Assembly: GCA_937896895.1 (NCBI GenBank)
Contig: CALBNV010000100.1
Location: forward strand, 1 to 64,000
Origin: an uncultured Bacteroidales bacterium
GTDB lineage: Bacteria > Bacteroidota > Bacteroidia > Bacteroidales > F082
DNA length: 64,000 nt
Reading direction: 5' to 3'
Part shown: positions 17,828 to 27,300 of the stretch, piece after piece
How positions within the stretch are numbered: position 1 is the stretch's first letter
Layout of the letters: each line of letters begins with the position of its first letter
Made by a program: the position numbers and the translations under genes
Notes under the pieces: model-generated
What the model was told of the DNA's origin: nothing
Database searches by the model: none
Seen by the model: the letters and a program-made list of their open reading frames with translations, nothing else

Positions 17828-18709
17828 TTATATATCGAATTTCTTCGGGAATGGTGTTTCAAATTTCAAGTCCTCACCAGTAATCGGATGGATAAAACAA
17901 AGTTTGTACGCGTGTAACCCGAGACGGCCAATCGGGTCGTCACCGTCACCGTATTTGGGGTCGCCGACAACAGGGAAGCCGATGTCCTGCATGTGGACGC
18001 GGATCTGATTCTTGCGGCCTGTCTCCAGCTGAAGCTCCACAAGAGAATGGCCGTCAGCTACTTTCAGCAATCTGTAATGAGTTACCGCGTATTTCCCACC
18101 ATTGTCGAATTTGTCAGAGAACGTCACAAACTGACTGTTGTCTTTCAGCCATGAGCTGATGGTTCCGCTTTCTTTTCTCATTTCACCGTGAACCAACGCG
18201 ACATAACGGCGGTCATAGACAGTCTGCTTCCAGTTCTCCTCAAATCTCAGCGCGATTTTCTTGTCCTTTGCAAAAAGCATCAATCCGGAAGTGTCTCTGT
18301 CGAGACGGTGGACGGTGTGCGCATGACACCGCTGATGCTTGCTTTCAAGGTATTTGTTCAAAATGCTCTGAACGGTCTCGTCACCCGGATGGGGAGAGTT
18401 GCAAAGAATACCGTCCCTTTTCTCAACGACAAAGAGGTATTTGTCCTCATATACAATTTTTAACCAATGACTTTTGAAAACACTACCGCCGCCATTGCGG
18501 ATTATCTCAACCGTCATTCCAGGCTCTAATGTACAGTTATGCTGCGTTATTGACTTGCCGTTCACGCACACAGTCCCGCTCGAAAGAATGTTCTTAGCCT
18601 TGTTGCGACTTATGCCGTTCATCTTTTCCATTATGAACGGTAGCAACTCGTTGCTTTCCAATACTTTGAAAATCAAATTGTTATATTTCTTTTCATTCGG
18701 ATTATTCAT
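17828..18709 (-). CDS. RluA-family 23S rRNA pseudouridine synthase
   Basis: 293 residues. An S4 RNA-binding domain covers about residues 15-75 (SRNKAKNILSSGTVCVNG), followed by the RluA catalytic domain with HRLDRDTSGLMLFAKD; the Asp between the two Arg residues (near residue 136) is the catalytic nucleophile. RKNQIRVHMQDIGFPVVGDPKYG is the usual C-terminal signature. The S4 plus RluA arrangement fits the RluC/RluD group, which modifies 23S rRNA; the exact uridine cannot be told. A TACTTTTG -7 element lies upstream on this strand. Confidence 0.9.
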   Translation of the reverse strand: MNNPNEKKYNNLIFKVLESNELLPFIMEKMNGISRNKAKNILSSGTVCVNGKSITQHNCTLEPGMTVEIIRNGGGSVFKSHWLKIVYEDKYLFVVEKRDGILCNSPHPGDETVQSILNKYLESKHQRCHAHTVHRLDRDTSGLMLFAKDKKIALRFEENWKQTVYDRRYVALVHGEMRKESGTISSWLKDNSQFVTFSDKFDNGGKYAVTHYRLLKVADGHSLVELQLETGRKNQIRVHMQDIGFPVVGDPKYGDGDDPIGRLGLHAYKLCFIHPITGEDLKFETPFPKKFDI

Positions 18710-18737
18710 CTTGGGGAATAATTTTTAATATTTTCGG

Positions 18738-18745
18738 CAAAAGTA
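18738..18745 (-). promoter_or_regulatory. -7 promoter element (TACTTTTG) for the pseudouridine synthase
   Basis: On the minus strand the bases read TACTTTTG, a TAnnTTTG match 29 bp before the ATG. No clear -33 TTG noted. Confidence 0.5.
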
Positions 18746-18755
18746 ATAAAAATAA

Positions 18756-18785
18756 TTGTTTTCAGAATAAATTTGCATAAATTTG
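18756..18785 (+). promoter_or_regulatory. Promoter of transketolase pair 1 (TTG-N19-TAAATTTG)
   Basis: TTG at 18756-18758 is followed after exactly 19 bp by TAAATTTG at 18778-18785, the Bacteroidota consensus layout. A second TAAATTTG stands 10 bp upstream at 18768-18775, so the -7 box is duplicated in tandem, which could give two starts. The gene starts 38 bp downstream. Confidence 0.7.
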
Positions 18786-18823
18786 CATGAGTTAAAAATA
18801 TGAACTAATTACACTAAAAAATA

Positions 18824-19666
18824 ATGACTATCAATGAATTAAAAGATGTCGCATCGCAGGTTCGACGCGATATTATCAGAATGGTTCATGCATGTCAGTC
18901 GGGGCATCCTGGTGGATCACTTGGCGCGACCGACATCGTGACGGCATTGTACTTCGACCAAATGCAGATTGACCCGAAGAATTTCCGTATGGATGGGGCG
19001 GGGGAGGACATGTTTTTCCTTTCAAACGGCCACATCAGCCCGATGTTTTACAGCATTTTGGCTCATCGCGGATTCTTTCCTGTTGCCGAACTCGCTACAT
19101 TCCGGCGTCTTGGCACTCGCCTTCAGGGACACCCGACCACAGCGGAAGGTCTTCCTGGCGTGAGAGTCGCTTCCGGCTCACTCGGACAGGGGCTTTCCGT
19201 GGCGTGCGGTGCGGCGCAAGCGAAGAAACTCAGCGGTGACAAACATCTCGTTTTCTGTCTTATGGGCGACGGCGAACAGGAGGAAGGCCAGATATGGGAA
19301 GCCGCGATGTATGCACCGGCAAAGCATGTCGATAACCTTGTCGCAATCATTGACTATAACAAGAAACAAATTGACGGAAGCACCGACGATGTCCTTAACC
19401 TCGGCGACATGAAAGCGAAATACGAAGCTTTCGGATGGCAGGTTTATGAACTCAATGGGAATGATATGCAGCAAGTTGTTGATAATCTGAATGTTGTCCG
19501 CAAAAATGCGCATAATGGCCGTCCGCAGCTCTTGCTCGCACATACCGAAATGGGCATGGGGGTTGACTTTATGATGGGCACGCATAAATGGCACGGAAGC
19601 GCTCCGAATGACGAACAGGCCGCTTGTGCATTGTCACAACTTAAAGAAACATTAGGCGATTATTGA
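18824..19666 (+). CDS. Transketolase, N-terminal (TPP-binding) subunit, copy 1
   Basis: First half of a split transketolase, 280 residues. SGHPGGSLGATD, the GHISPMFYS segment and the TPP motif GDGEQEEGQIWEAAMYA...N are intact. With the downstream subunit it transfers two-carbon units in the non-oxidative pentose phosphate pathway. The sequence is the kind usual in Bacteroidota (GVRVASGSLGQGLS, EMGMGVDFMMGTHKWHG, ending ETLGDY). The partner gene follows after 55 bp. Confidence 0.95.
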   Translation: MTINELKDVASQVRRDIIRMVHACQSGHPGGSLGATDIVTALYFDQMQIDPKNFRMDGAGEDMFFLSNGHISPMFYSILAHRGFFPVAELATFRRLGTRLQGHPTTAEGLPGVRVASGSLGQGLSVACGAAQAKKLSGDKHLVFCLMGDGEQEEGQIWEAAMYAPAKHVDNLVAIIDYNKKQIDGSTDDVLNLGDMKAKYEAFGWQVYELNGNDMQQVVDNLNVVRKNAHNGRPQLLLAHTEMGMGVDFMMGTHKWHGSAPNDEQAACALSQLKETLGDY

Positions 19667-19721
19667 TAACAAAAAACCGTCATTTCCAACGAATTGAGAA
19701 ATCTCATAAAAATAATGAATC

Positions 19722-20672
19722 ATGAAATTTGAAGTTCAAAATTATAAAGATACAAGAAGCGGTTTCGGCGAAGGTCTGCTTGAAGCTGGCAAACGTAACC
19801 CTAAGGTCGTTGGCCTCTGCGCCGACCTTACAGGCTCATTGAAGATGGGCGATTTCCAGAAGGCATTCCCGGAGAGATTCTTCCAGGTGGGCATCGCGGA
19901 AGCCAACATGATCGGCATGGCGGCAGGTCTCGCCATCGGCGGCTACATTCCGTTCACAGGCACTTTCGCCAATTTCTCCACCGCACGCGTCTATGACCAG
20001 ATTCGACAAGTCGTCGCTTATTCCAATAAGAATGTGAAAGTCTGCGCGTCACATGCAGGTATCACTCTCGGCGAAGACGGAGCGACACACCAGACTCTTG
20101 AAGATGTCGGGATGATGAAAATGCTGCCGAACATGACGGTAATCGTTCCATGCGATTTCAATCAGACTAAGAATGCAACAATAGCCTGCGCTGAATACGA
20201 CGGACCTGTCTATCTGCGTTTTGGCCGTCCGAAAGTGGCCAACTTCACACCGGCTGACGAGAAATTCATCATCGGAAAGGCGCAGATGATAGAGGAGGGG
20301 ACAGATGTCTCCATTTTCGCCTGCGGACATCTTGTGTGGAGGGCAATTCAGGCTCTGCCGATATTAAGAGAGATGGGTATCAATGCTGAATTAATCAACA
20401 TCCACACAATCAAGCCGTTGGATAAAGAGGCAGTGCTTAAATCTGTGGCAAAGACCGGCTGTGTGGTGACAGCTGAAGAACACATGCGCAATGGCGGTCT
20501 CGGCGACAGCATAGCGCAACTTCTTGCAACGAACAATCCGAAACCAATCGAGATGGTCGCCATCAACGATGTGTTTGGACAGAGTGGCACGCCTGATGAG
20601 TTGATGAAGCTATATCATCTCGACACGCCTGACATTGTGGAAGCCGCAAAGAGGGCTGTCGCAAGAAAATAA
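19722..20672 (+). CDS. Transketolase, C-terminal subunit, copy 1
   Basis: Pyrimidine-binding and C-terminal domains of the split transketolase, 316 residues. It starts with DTRSGFGEGLLEAG and has VGIAEANMIGMAAGLAIGG with the catalytic Glu that contacts the TPP aminopyrimidine, then HAGITLGEDGATHQTLED and a C-terminal INIHTIKPLD domain. Works as a heteromer with the upstream subunit. Followed by a strong terminator. Confidence 0.95.
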   Translation: MKFEVQNYKDTRSGFGEGLLEAGKRNPKVVGLCADLTGSLKMGDFQKAFPERFFQVGIAEANMIGMAAGLAIGGYIPFTGTFANFSTARVYDQIRQVVAYSNKNVKVCASHAGITLGEDGATHQTLEDVGMMKMLPNMTVIVPCDFNQTKNATIACAEYDGPVYLRFGRPKVANFTPADEKFIIGKAQMIEEGTDVSIFACGHLVWRAIQALPILREMGINAELINIHTIKPLDKEAVLKSVAKTGCVVTAEEHMRNGGLGDSIAQLLATNNPKPIEMVAINDVFGQSGTPDELMKLYHLDTPDIVEAAKRAVARK

Positions 20673-20692
20673 CCTGTTGAGATAAACGCGAA

Positions 20693-20735
20693 AACGGAGC
20701 TGATGGAATTTTCCTGTCGACTCCGTTTTTTTTTT
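20693..20735 (+). terminator. Rho-independent terminator after transketolase pair 1
   Basis: Stem AACGGAG / CTCCGTT (20693-20699 with 20721-20727) followed by a run of ten T, 20 bp after the stop codon. Confidence 0.8.
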
Positions 20736-20742
20736 ATGTATG

Positions 20743-20771
20743 AAAAAAGGCTCTCGATGTCGAAAGCCTTT
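20743..20771 (-). terminator. Terminator of the tRNA unit
   Basis: Inverted repeat AAAGGCT / AGCCTTT; read on the minus strand it ends in a T-run (A6 at 20743-20748 on the plus strand). It lies just downstream of tRNA-Pro, back to back with the transketolase terminator. Confidence 0.75.
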
Positions 20772-20777
20772 GTCTTG

Positions 20778-20852
20778 TCGGGGTAGCAGGATTCGAACCT
20801 GCGACCCCCTGCTCCCAAAGCAGGTGCGCTAGCCGGACTGCGCTATGCCCCG
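20778..20852 (-). tRNA. tRNA-Pro(TGG)
   Basis: The minus strand folds as a cloverleaf: acceptor CGGGGCA pairs with the 3' CCCCG region, the anticodon arm is CTGCTTTGGGAGCAG with anticodon TGG, and the T arm holds GGTTCGAATCC. About 75 nt, discriminator A; the 3' CCA is not encoded. Confidence 0.93.
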
Positions 20853-20861
20853 ATTATCCGG

Positions 20862-20949
20862 CGGAGAAGGGGGGATTCGAACCCCCGGTAGCCTTAGGGG
20901 CTACGACAGTTTAGCAAACTGTTGGTTTCAGCCACTCACCCACCTCTCC
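20862..20949 (-). tRNA. tRNA-Ser(GCT)
   Basis: The minus strand starts GGAGAGGTGGGTGAGTGG, has anticodon arm CAGTTTGCTAAACTG (anticodon GCT), a long class II variable arm (GTAGCCCCTAAGGCTAC) and T arm with GGTTCGAATCC. 88 nt, discriminator G, CCA not encoded. It is the promoter-proximal gene of a two-tRNA unit with tRNA-Pro. Confidence 0.93.
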
Positions 20950-20971
20950 GTGTTCTGTGGTTTTGCGAGTG

Positions 20972-21001
20972 CAAAGATACATCTATTTTCATTATGTGCA
21001 A
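20972..21001 (-). promoter_or_regulatory. Promoter of the tRNA-Ser/tRNA-Pro unit (TTG-N19-TATCTTTG)
   Basis: On the minus strand TTG (21001-20999) is followed after 19 bp by TATCTTTG (20979-20972), a full consensus match 22 bp upstream of tRNA-Ser. Confidence 0.8.
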
Positions 21002-21058
21002 CAATTTTTTTTGAAAAATTTTTATGCTCTTTTGGAATGCGATTTTTTTATTTTTTGT

Positions 21059-21066
21059 TACCTTTG
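21059..21066 (+). promoter_or_regulatory. -7 promoter element (TACCTTTG) for alkaline phosphatase
   Basis: TACCTTTG ends 17 bp before the chosen ATG at 21084, implying a leader of only about 10-14 nt. A TTTGG stands upstream but with a spacer some 3 bp too long. Confidence 0.55.
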
Positions 21067-21083
21067 CAAAAGGTATAAAAGTA

Positions 21084-22175
21084 ATGAAAATGGTAAGATT
21101 GTTTCTATTTTATATTTCTGTAATAGCTTTGTTATTAACGTCTTGCAGTAATTGTAGCAACAATGAAAATGTCGTATGTAATAATGATTCACCAAAGAAT
21201 GTGGTATTAATGATAGGTGATGGAATGGGGCTTGCACAGGTCTATTCGTTGCTTCTCGTTAGCGAAAATCGCACTTCTTTTGAACGTTTTCCTTATTCAG
21301 GGCTTGCAATTACACGCTCTTTCTCGAATAAAATCACTGATTCTGCCGCTGCCGGAACAGCTATCGCGACTGGCCATAAAACAAGAAACCATATAATCGG
21401 GATGACTGCCGACAGCATTCCTGTACCGAGCCTCCTTGAAATTCTGGCTGAAAAAGGGAAGAAGACCGGCGTTGTGGTGACGTGTTACGCTTCTCATGCT
21501 ACACCAGCGGCTTTCCTTGCGCATAACGTTGACAGAAATAAATATGAGGAAATCACATCTGAGATTGTGAATAGGGAAGACCTTGACTTGCTCATTGCTG
21601 GCGGCAGGAAATATTTCAACGAGAGAAAAGACAACGGCGACTTGATTGAAGTCATGAGGCGTTCCGATTGGTCAGTCCATGATTCGCTATCTCAAATCAC
21701 TGATAATGAGGTTAGAACAGCAGTGATTGCGTCACGGAAAAATCTGCCTAAAGCACCTGATAGAGGCGATTTTCTTCCTGATGCAACTGCAAGGGCGCTT
21801 GAAATACTCAATAGAGGTGAAAACGGTTTCTTCCTCATGGTCGAAGGTTCGCAGATTGACATGGCCTGTCATAAAGGAGACTCAACTTATTTGGTTGAAG
21901 AGATGAAAGACTTCGACAAGACAATAAATGTTGTACTTGATTTTGCCGAAAATAATGAAAACACTCTGGTGATTGTGGCGGCGGATCACGAAACGGGCGG
22001 ACTGACCATCATTGACCCTGATGGAAAATACACAAAGACTGAATTCAAGTTCAGCACACGAAGCCACACGCCGGTGTTTGTGCCGGTTTTCGCTTACGGT
22101 CCTGGTGCGGAGAATTTCAGCGGAATCTTTGACAACACTGACATCATGAAAAAAATCCTTGAAATTGTGAGATGA
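21084..22175 (+). CDS. Alkaline phosphatase, lipoprotein
   Basis: Zn/Mg-dependent phosphomonoesterase of the PhoA superfamily that releases phosphate outside the cytoplasm. 364 residues from ATG 21084. A lipoprotein signal (FYISVIALLLTSC) precedes a short Asn/Ser-rich linker. Motifs: MIGDGMG (metal Asp near residue 44), TDSAAAGTAIATG with nucleophile Ser87, MVEGSQIDMACHKGD, and AADHETGGL with metal Asp/His. The frame continues 5' to 21024, but those 20 residues overlap the promoter. Short compared with E. coli PhoA, as usual for this branch. Lipid anchoring is inferred from the LTSC lipobox. Confidence 0.93.
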   Translation: MKMVRLFLFYISVIALLLTSCSNCSNNENVVCNNDSPKNVVLMIGDGMGLAQVYSLLLVSENRTSFERFPYSGLAITRSFSNKITDSAAAGTAIATGHKTRNHIIGMTADSIPVPSLLEILAEKGKKTGVVVTCYASHATPAAFLAHNVDRNKYEEITSEIVNREDLDLLIAGGRKYFNERKDNGDLIEVMRRSDWSVHDSLSQITDNEVRTAVIASRKNLPKAPDRGDFLPDATARALEILNRGENGFFLMVEGSQIDMACHKGDSTYLVEEMKDFDKTINVVLDFAENNENTLVIVAADHETGGLTIIDPDGKYTKTEFKFSTRSHTPVFVPVFAYGPGAENFSGIFDNTDIMKKILEIVR

Positions 22176-22188
22176 CCGGCAAATTCTG

Positions 22189-22222
22189 ACAAAAAAGGGA
22201 ATCCATGCGGACTCCCTTTTCT
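22189..22222. terminator. Bidirectional terminator between alkaline phosphatase and rpsP
   Basis: Stem AAAAGGGAATCC / GGACTCCCTTTT with a 4-nt loop, one mismatch, A-run before and T-run after; serves the two convergent genes. Confidence 0.85.
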
Positions 22223-22242
22223 TGTCGCTTAAACGTTGACGT

Positions 22243-22794
22243 TTATGCTTCTGTTGCCGGCTCTTCAGCTGGAGCTTCTGCTGCTGTTTCTTCAGCCGCT
22301 TTTGCCGCTGCTTCCTCGGCTGCCTTTGCTGCGAGTTCAGCCTTCTTCTGGGCAATCACTTCAGCGCGTGCTGCGTTGACCTTGCTTTCAGCTTCGATTC
22401 TTGCCTTGTAGTCGGCTCTCTTCTTTTCAGCTGTAATCTTGTTGTCCTGTGCAGCCTTGGCTTCTTTTTCTTTCATCCAAGTCTGGAATTTGACTTCGGC
22501 CTGTTCTGCTGTCAAAGCACCTTTCTTAACACCGACGAGGAGGTGCTTCTTGAGCAATACGCCCTTGTGCGAAAGGATTGAACGGACTGTGTCTGTCGGC
22601 TGAGCACCCTTGTCTAACCATTCAAGGGCTTTCTCAAAATTGAGACTGATCTCAGCTGGAACCGTGATAGGATTGTAGGTTCCGATCTTTTCAATAAATC
22701 TACCATCACGAGGTGCACGACCGTCTGCAATTACAATGTGATAGAAAGGCTGACCCTTCTTACCGTGTCTCTGTAATCTGATTTTTGCTGGCAT
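22243..22794 (-). CDS. rpsP: 30S ribosomal protein S16 with Ala/Glu-rich C-terminal tail
   Basis: Residues 1-80 are a standard S16 (MPAKIRLQRHGKKGQPFYHIV starts within the usual first strand; DGRFIEKIGTYNP follows). The protein continues to 183 residues, about twice the E. coli length. Residues 95-140 are charged and helical, and about 145-183 are almost only Ala, Glu, Lys and Pro. Such tails are usual in Bacteroidota S16; their role is unknown. Monocistronic here: a terminator lies below and a -7 box above. Not next to rimM/trmD as in many other phyla. Confidence 0.95.
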   Translation of the reverse strand: MPAKIRLQRHGKKGQPFYHIVIADGRAPRDGRFIEKIGTYNPITVPAEISLNFEKALEWLDKGAQPTDTVRSILSHKGVLLKKHLLVGVKKGALTAEQAEVKFQTWMKEKEAKAAQDNKITAEKKRADYKARIEAESKVNAARAEVIAQKKAELAAKAAEEAAAKAAEETAAEAPAEEPATEA

Positions 22795-22862
22795 AAAATT
22801 AAATGTTTTTGTTTAATTGATTTATAATTAGTTAATTCAAACCTACCCGAGGTTTGCGGCTG

Positions 22863-22870
22863 CAAAAGTA
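22863..22870 (-). promoter_or_regulatory. -7 promoter element (TACTTTTG) for rpsP
   Basis: Minus strand reads TACTTTTG, about 70 bp upstream of the rpsP ATG, leaving a 60-nt leader. The -33 side is A/T-rich without a clean TTG. Confidence 0.55.
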
Positions 22871-22949
22871 CAAAAAATTTCTTTTGAAAAAATATTATTT
22901 TATTTATTTTTTTTACACCCGAATAGGGGGCGTGTCTTGAAAAAAATAT

Positions 22950-22957
22950 TAACTTTG
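22950..22957 (+). promoter_or_regulatory. -7 promoter element (TAACTTTG) for the PEGA protein
   Basis: TAACTTTG 20 bp before the ATG at 22977; no TTG at the expected distance. Confidence 0.5.
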
Positions 22958-22976
22958 CAACTCTAAATATTTAATT

Positions 22977-24308
22977 ATGGACAAGCAAATCAGATTGATT
23001 TACAGATGTTTAAAGACATTTCTGCTTTTATTGCTTTTATGTCCGTCTTTCCCCTTGTTTTCACAGAATGACACATTGAATGTCAATCCAAAAAATATTG
23101 ACGGATACATTGATGTCGGAATACTGAACATTTTCTCTGAACCCGAGGATGAAGCGTCTGTGTATATCGATGATGTGTTGGTCGGATACACTCCATTCCA
23201 GAAAAAAATAGCCGTTGGAGAACATAAACTTTGTATCAGAAAAGAACATTATTATGACTATAACGAGGTAATAACGATGTCAGAGACTAAAATGGTCAAG
23301 AAAGTGAGACTTGATCTTATGTTCGGTTATATTAAAATTTCCTCAACACCAGCAGGTGCCATGGTCTATATTAACGACAAAGAGACTTCGTTGATGACTC
23401 CTTGCATGACAGGAAAAATCAGTCATGGTTCAACTAAAATATCATTAAAACTAAATGAATATCTGACATTTGACACTGTTGTTGATGTCGCTGAAAATTC
23501 CGTTAGCAGACTTAACGTGAATTTGCAGAAATCAGATTTGTACAACAACATTGCAAAAGACGAGTATTATAATCAACTTTATGCTGATACGGTCAGGCTG
23601 TCGATGCTGCACGCATCTGATTATATTGCGTCTCAAATTGATGATGCTGCTGATGAAACTCAAAAAAATGGCAGAGATGAGAAATCGAACCGTAAGAGAG
23701 TAGTGGCTTTGGGTGAAAAGAAATCAGAACTGAAAAAAAAGAATGAGTTTGGACATACGGTGTGGCTTAAGGTCGGTTCCGGACTATCCGGCATTTGGAA
23801 TGTTGGTGAAAACAGCACTTCCAGCGAATATTCAATGAAATCCCCGACATTCTATGGCGGGATGCAGTATTCATACAGATTTAACAGATTCTTTGGACTT
23901 GGAGCAGAGCTTATTTATTCGAGGACTGGTTATAAAAACTCGTACGTTGTTGATGATTATCAATATGATGATAGTTTTAAATTTAACACCATTGACATTC
24001 CTGTTCTGGCTAAATTCTATTTTTTGAAGAATGGTTTAGGTCCGGTGATTGAGATTGGCCCTATTTTAAATTATAAGGCGAACTACATCATGACCCGTAA
24101 TCCTGGGAATGGAAAACCGGAAACAATAAAAGCTTCATACAATGCTTTGAATTATGGCGCGACAGCCGGCATCGGCTGTGACTTCAGAATTTCCGATGTT
24201 GTTTTCACGGTGAATGTCAGGACAATTATGGAATTGACGAGTGTGTTTGAAAATGTCAATCACAATATGTTTCATGTTCAAGTCGGCTTGGGCGTAAAGA
24301 TTTATTGA
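22977..24308 (+). CDS. PEGA-domain / outer-membrane beta-barrel protein
   Basis: 443 residues with a signal peptide (LLLLLLCPSFPLFSQND). Two PEGA domains follow: residues about 35-110 (EDEASVYIDDVLVGYTPFQ) and 110-180 (ISSTPAGAMVYINDKE). A charged helical linker (about 195-255) leads to a C-terminal PorT-like barrel of about 190 residues (TVWLKVGSGLSGIWNV to VQVGLGVKIY). PEGA domains are thought to act in surface or periplasmic binding. The stop is 1 bp before the dnaE start, so the two genes are probably one transcript, an unusual pairing with no evident functional link. Confidence 0.78.
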   Translation: MDKQIRLIYRCLKTFLLLLLLCPSFPLFSQNDTLNVNPKNIDGYIDVGILNIFSEPEDEASVYIDDVLVGYTPFQKKIAVGEHKLCIRKEHYYDYNEVITMSETKMVKKVRLDLMFGYIKISSTPAGAMVYINDKETSLMTPCMTGKISHGSTKISLKLNEYLTFDTVVDVAENSVSRLNVNLQKSDLYNNIAKDEYYNQLYADTVRLSMLHASDYIASQIDDAADETQKNGRDEKSNRKRVVALGEKKSELKKKNEFGHTVWLKVGSGLSGIWNVGENSTSSEYSMKSPTFYGGMQYSYRFNRFFGLGAELIYSRTGYKNSYVVDDYQYDDSFKFNTIDIPVLAKFYFLKNGLGPVIEIGPILNYKANYIMTRNPGNGKPETIKASYNALNYGATAGIGCDFRISDVVFTVNVRTIMELTSVFENVNHNMFHVQVGLGVKIY

Positions 24309-24309
24309 T

Positions 24310-27300
24310 ATGTTTTTGGTTTTCGATACTGAGACGACAGGTCTTCCACTGAGAAAAGATGCGCCATTGACGGATTATGACAACTGGCCGAGAGTTGTGC
24401 AACTTGCATGGCAGGTCTATGATGAAATTGGTCATCTTGTTGATTCTCAAAATTATATCATTCGACCTGATGGGTTTGAGATTCCAATCAATGCGAAAAT
24501 GGTGCACGGAATTTCAACCGAGCACGCCTTGAAGGTCGGGAGACCGATTGGAGAAGTCCTTGACATATTCATCGAATCGGCTCAAAAGTCAAAATATTTT
24601 GTCGGACATAACATCAATTTCGACCTGAGTGTCCTTGGCTGCGAGTTCTTGAGAAACAGGGGAGAAAACCCGTTGCCGAATTGGAAGATTATCGACACCT
24701 GCACGGAAAAGACAGCGATGTTCTGCAAGATACCCGGCGGGACACACGGAGGTTTCAGGTTCCCGAAGCTGACAAATTTCTATAAGCTGTTGTTTGGCAA
24801 TGAGTTTGACTCGGCCCATAACGCTATGGCAGATGTCTCCGCCACGGCGCGAGTGTTTCTCGAACTCGTCAGAATAGGCGTCCTGAATAAAATTGATATT
24901 CCTGAAAATGATGAATTCTTTTCGAATTTCAAAAGCGCAAATCCTGATACGATCCAAGCTGCTGACATTAATGTCATCTCCAATACAGAAGAAACGCCGG
25001 TGATAGAAAATGTTGAACAACAACCTGTTACAGAACGTGTCGCGGCGCCGGAGAAAATCAATTTCACACATCTTCATGTCCACTCGCATTTTTCCATCCT
25101 CGACGGGATGTCGAAAGTATCTGACCTCGTTGACAAATGCAAACGTTGCGGCATGTATGCCATGGCTCTCACAGATCACGGCAATATGTTCGGTATCAAG
25201 GAGTTGGCCGATTATTCCGGCAAGGTGAACGGGAAAATAAAAGAAAAGATAAAAGAGAAGGAAGCCATTTTAAATAAGGAGGACGCGACTGAGGAAGAAA
25301 AAAATGATGCCGCCGCCGAGATTGAGAAACTGAAAGGTCAGTACTTCAAGCCGATTTTCGGGACCGAGGCTTATTGCGCTCCTGTTGAAATCGCAAAGCG
25401 CGACGGGCGTCAGGACCGCGGATGGCACCTTATCTTGTTGGCTAAAAATAAAACCGGTTACAAAAACCTTTGCAAACTTGCGTCTATAGCCTATACCGAC
25501 GGCTTTTATTACAATCCGCGTATTGACCACTCGCTGATTGAGAAATATCATGAAGGCCTGATTTGCAGCTCGGCGTGTCTCGGCGGCGAGGTGCCTCAGA
25601 AGATAATGAATGGCGACGTCAAAGGCGCCGAAGAGACGATATTATGGTTCAAGAGTGTTTTTGGAGAAGATTATTATCTTGAGATTCAACGACATAAGAC
25701 AGACAAACCGGGAGGCGACAGAGATGTTTATGAACGTCAGGTTGAGGTGAACAAGGTGATTCTCGAGCTTGCGAAGAAGACAAACACCAAGGTCATTGCC
25801 ACCAACGACGCGCATTTCGTTGAGGAGGAACATGGCGAGGCGCACGACCGTCTCATCTGCCTCAGCACCGGCAAGGATGTTGACGACCCAACGCGAATGC
25901 ACTACACGAAGCAAGAATGGCTGAAGTCACCGGAAGAGATGTGGGAGATTTTCAGCGATGTCCCCGAAGCGTTGGCGAATACCATGGAAATAGCCGATAA
26001 GGTTGAAAGTTATAGTCTTGATTCTGACCCGATTATGCCAGCGTTTGACATCCCGGAAGATTTCGGCACCGTTGAACAATATCGTCAAAAATATACAGAA
26101 GAAGACCTGTTCAATGAGTTTACTCGCAATGAGCATGGCGAAGTGGTCATTAGTCAGGCTGAAGCCGAGAAGAAAATTAAGAAGCTTGGCGGTTACGATA
26201 AGTTGTACAGAATCAAGCTTGAAGCGGATTATTTGGCTAAACTTGCATGGGAAGGCGCGAAGATGCGTTATGGCGAGAACCTTACCGAGGAACAGCATGA
26301 ACGCATTGTATTTGAGTTGCATATAATGAAGACAATGGGCTTCCCCGGCTACTTCCTCATTGTTCAGGATTATATCCGCGGCGCCCGTGAGGAGCTTGGC
26401 GTCAGTGTCGGTCCCGGACGTGGCTCGGCAGCCGGCTCCGTGGTGGCTTACTGCTTGAAAATCACCGATGTTGACCCGCTGAAATACGACCTGCTGTTTG
26501 AACGTTTCCTTAACCCCGACCGAATCTCACTGCCTGATATCGATGTTGACTTCGATGACGACGGACGTGGCAAGGTGCTTGACTGGATCACTCGTAAGTA
26601 TGGAAAAGAGAAAGTCGCTCACATCATCACATACGGAACGATGGCAACAAAGTCGGCCATTCAGGATGTGAGCCGTGTCCAGAAAATTCCGTTATCGACA
26701 GTAGCTGAAATAAAAAGCTTCATTCCCGACAAGAACTTTCCCGATAACATCAAAGATGAAAACGGTAAGGCACCAAAGGTAAATCTCAAAAATTGTTATA
26801 AATACGTTCCGGAACTTAAAGCATTGGTTGAAGGTGAGGATGAGAACATATCATCAATGCTGACATACGCACAGGAGCTTGAAGACACAAACCGTCAGAT
26901 TGGCATTCATGCCTGTGGAGTTATCATTGGAGCCGATGACCTTACGAAATTCGCACCGGTCTGCACCATCAAAGATAAGGATACCAACGAAGATGTGCTT
27001 GTAACTCAATACGATGGACATGTCGTTGAGAGCGTTGGCCTTATCAAGATGGACTTTTTGGGTCTTAAGACTTTGACGCAGATCAAGGACGCACTCGCCA
27101 ATATAAAGAAAACACATGGCATTGATCTTGACATCGACAATATCCCGATTGACGACCCTGAGACATATAAACTTTATAGTTCCGGCAACACGATAGGCAC
27201 GTTCCAGTTCGAATCGCCCGGAATGCAGAAATATCTACGCGAGCTGCAACCGACTGTGTTTGAGGACCTTATCGCTATGAATGCGCTATATCGTCCAGGT

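Noticed and set aside
20845..21078. Short plus-strand ORF starting MPRLSGGEGGIRTPG
   Set aside because: It is the antisense of tRNA-Ser, a known source of false annotations.
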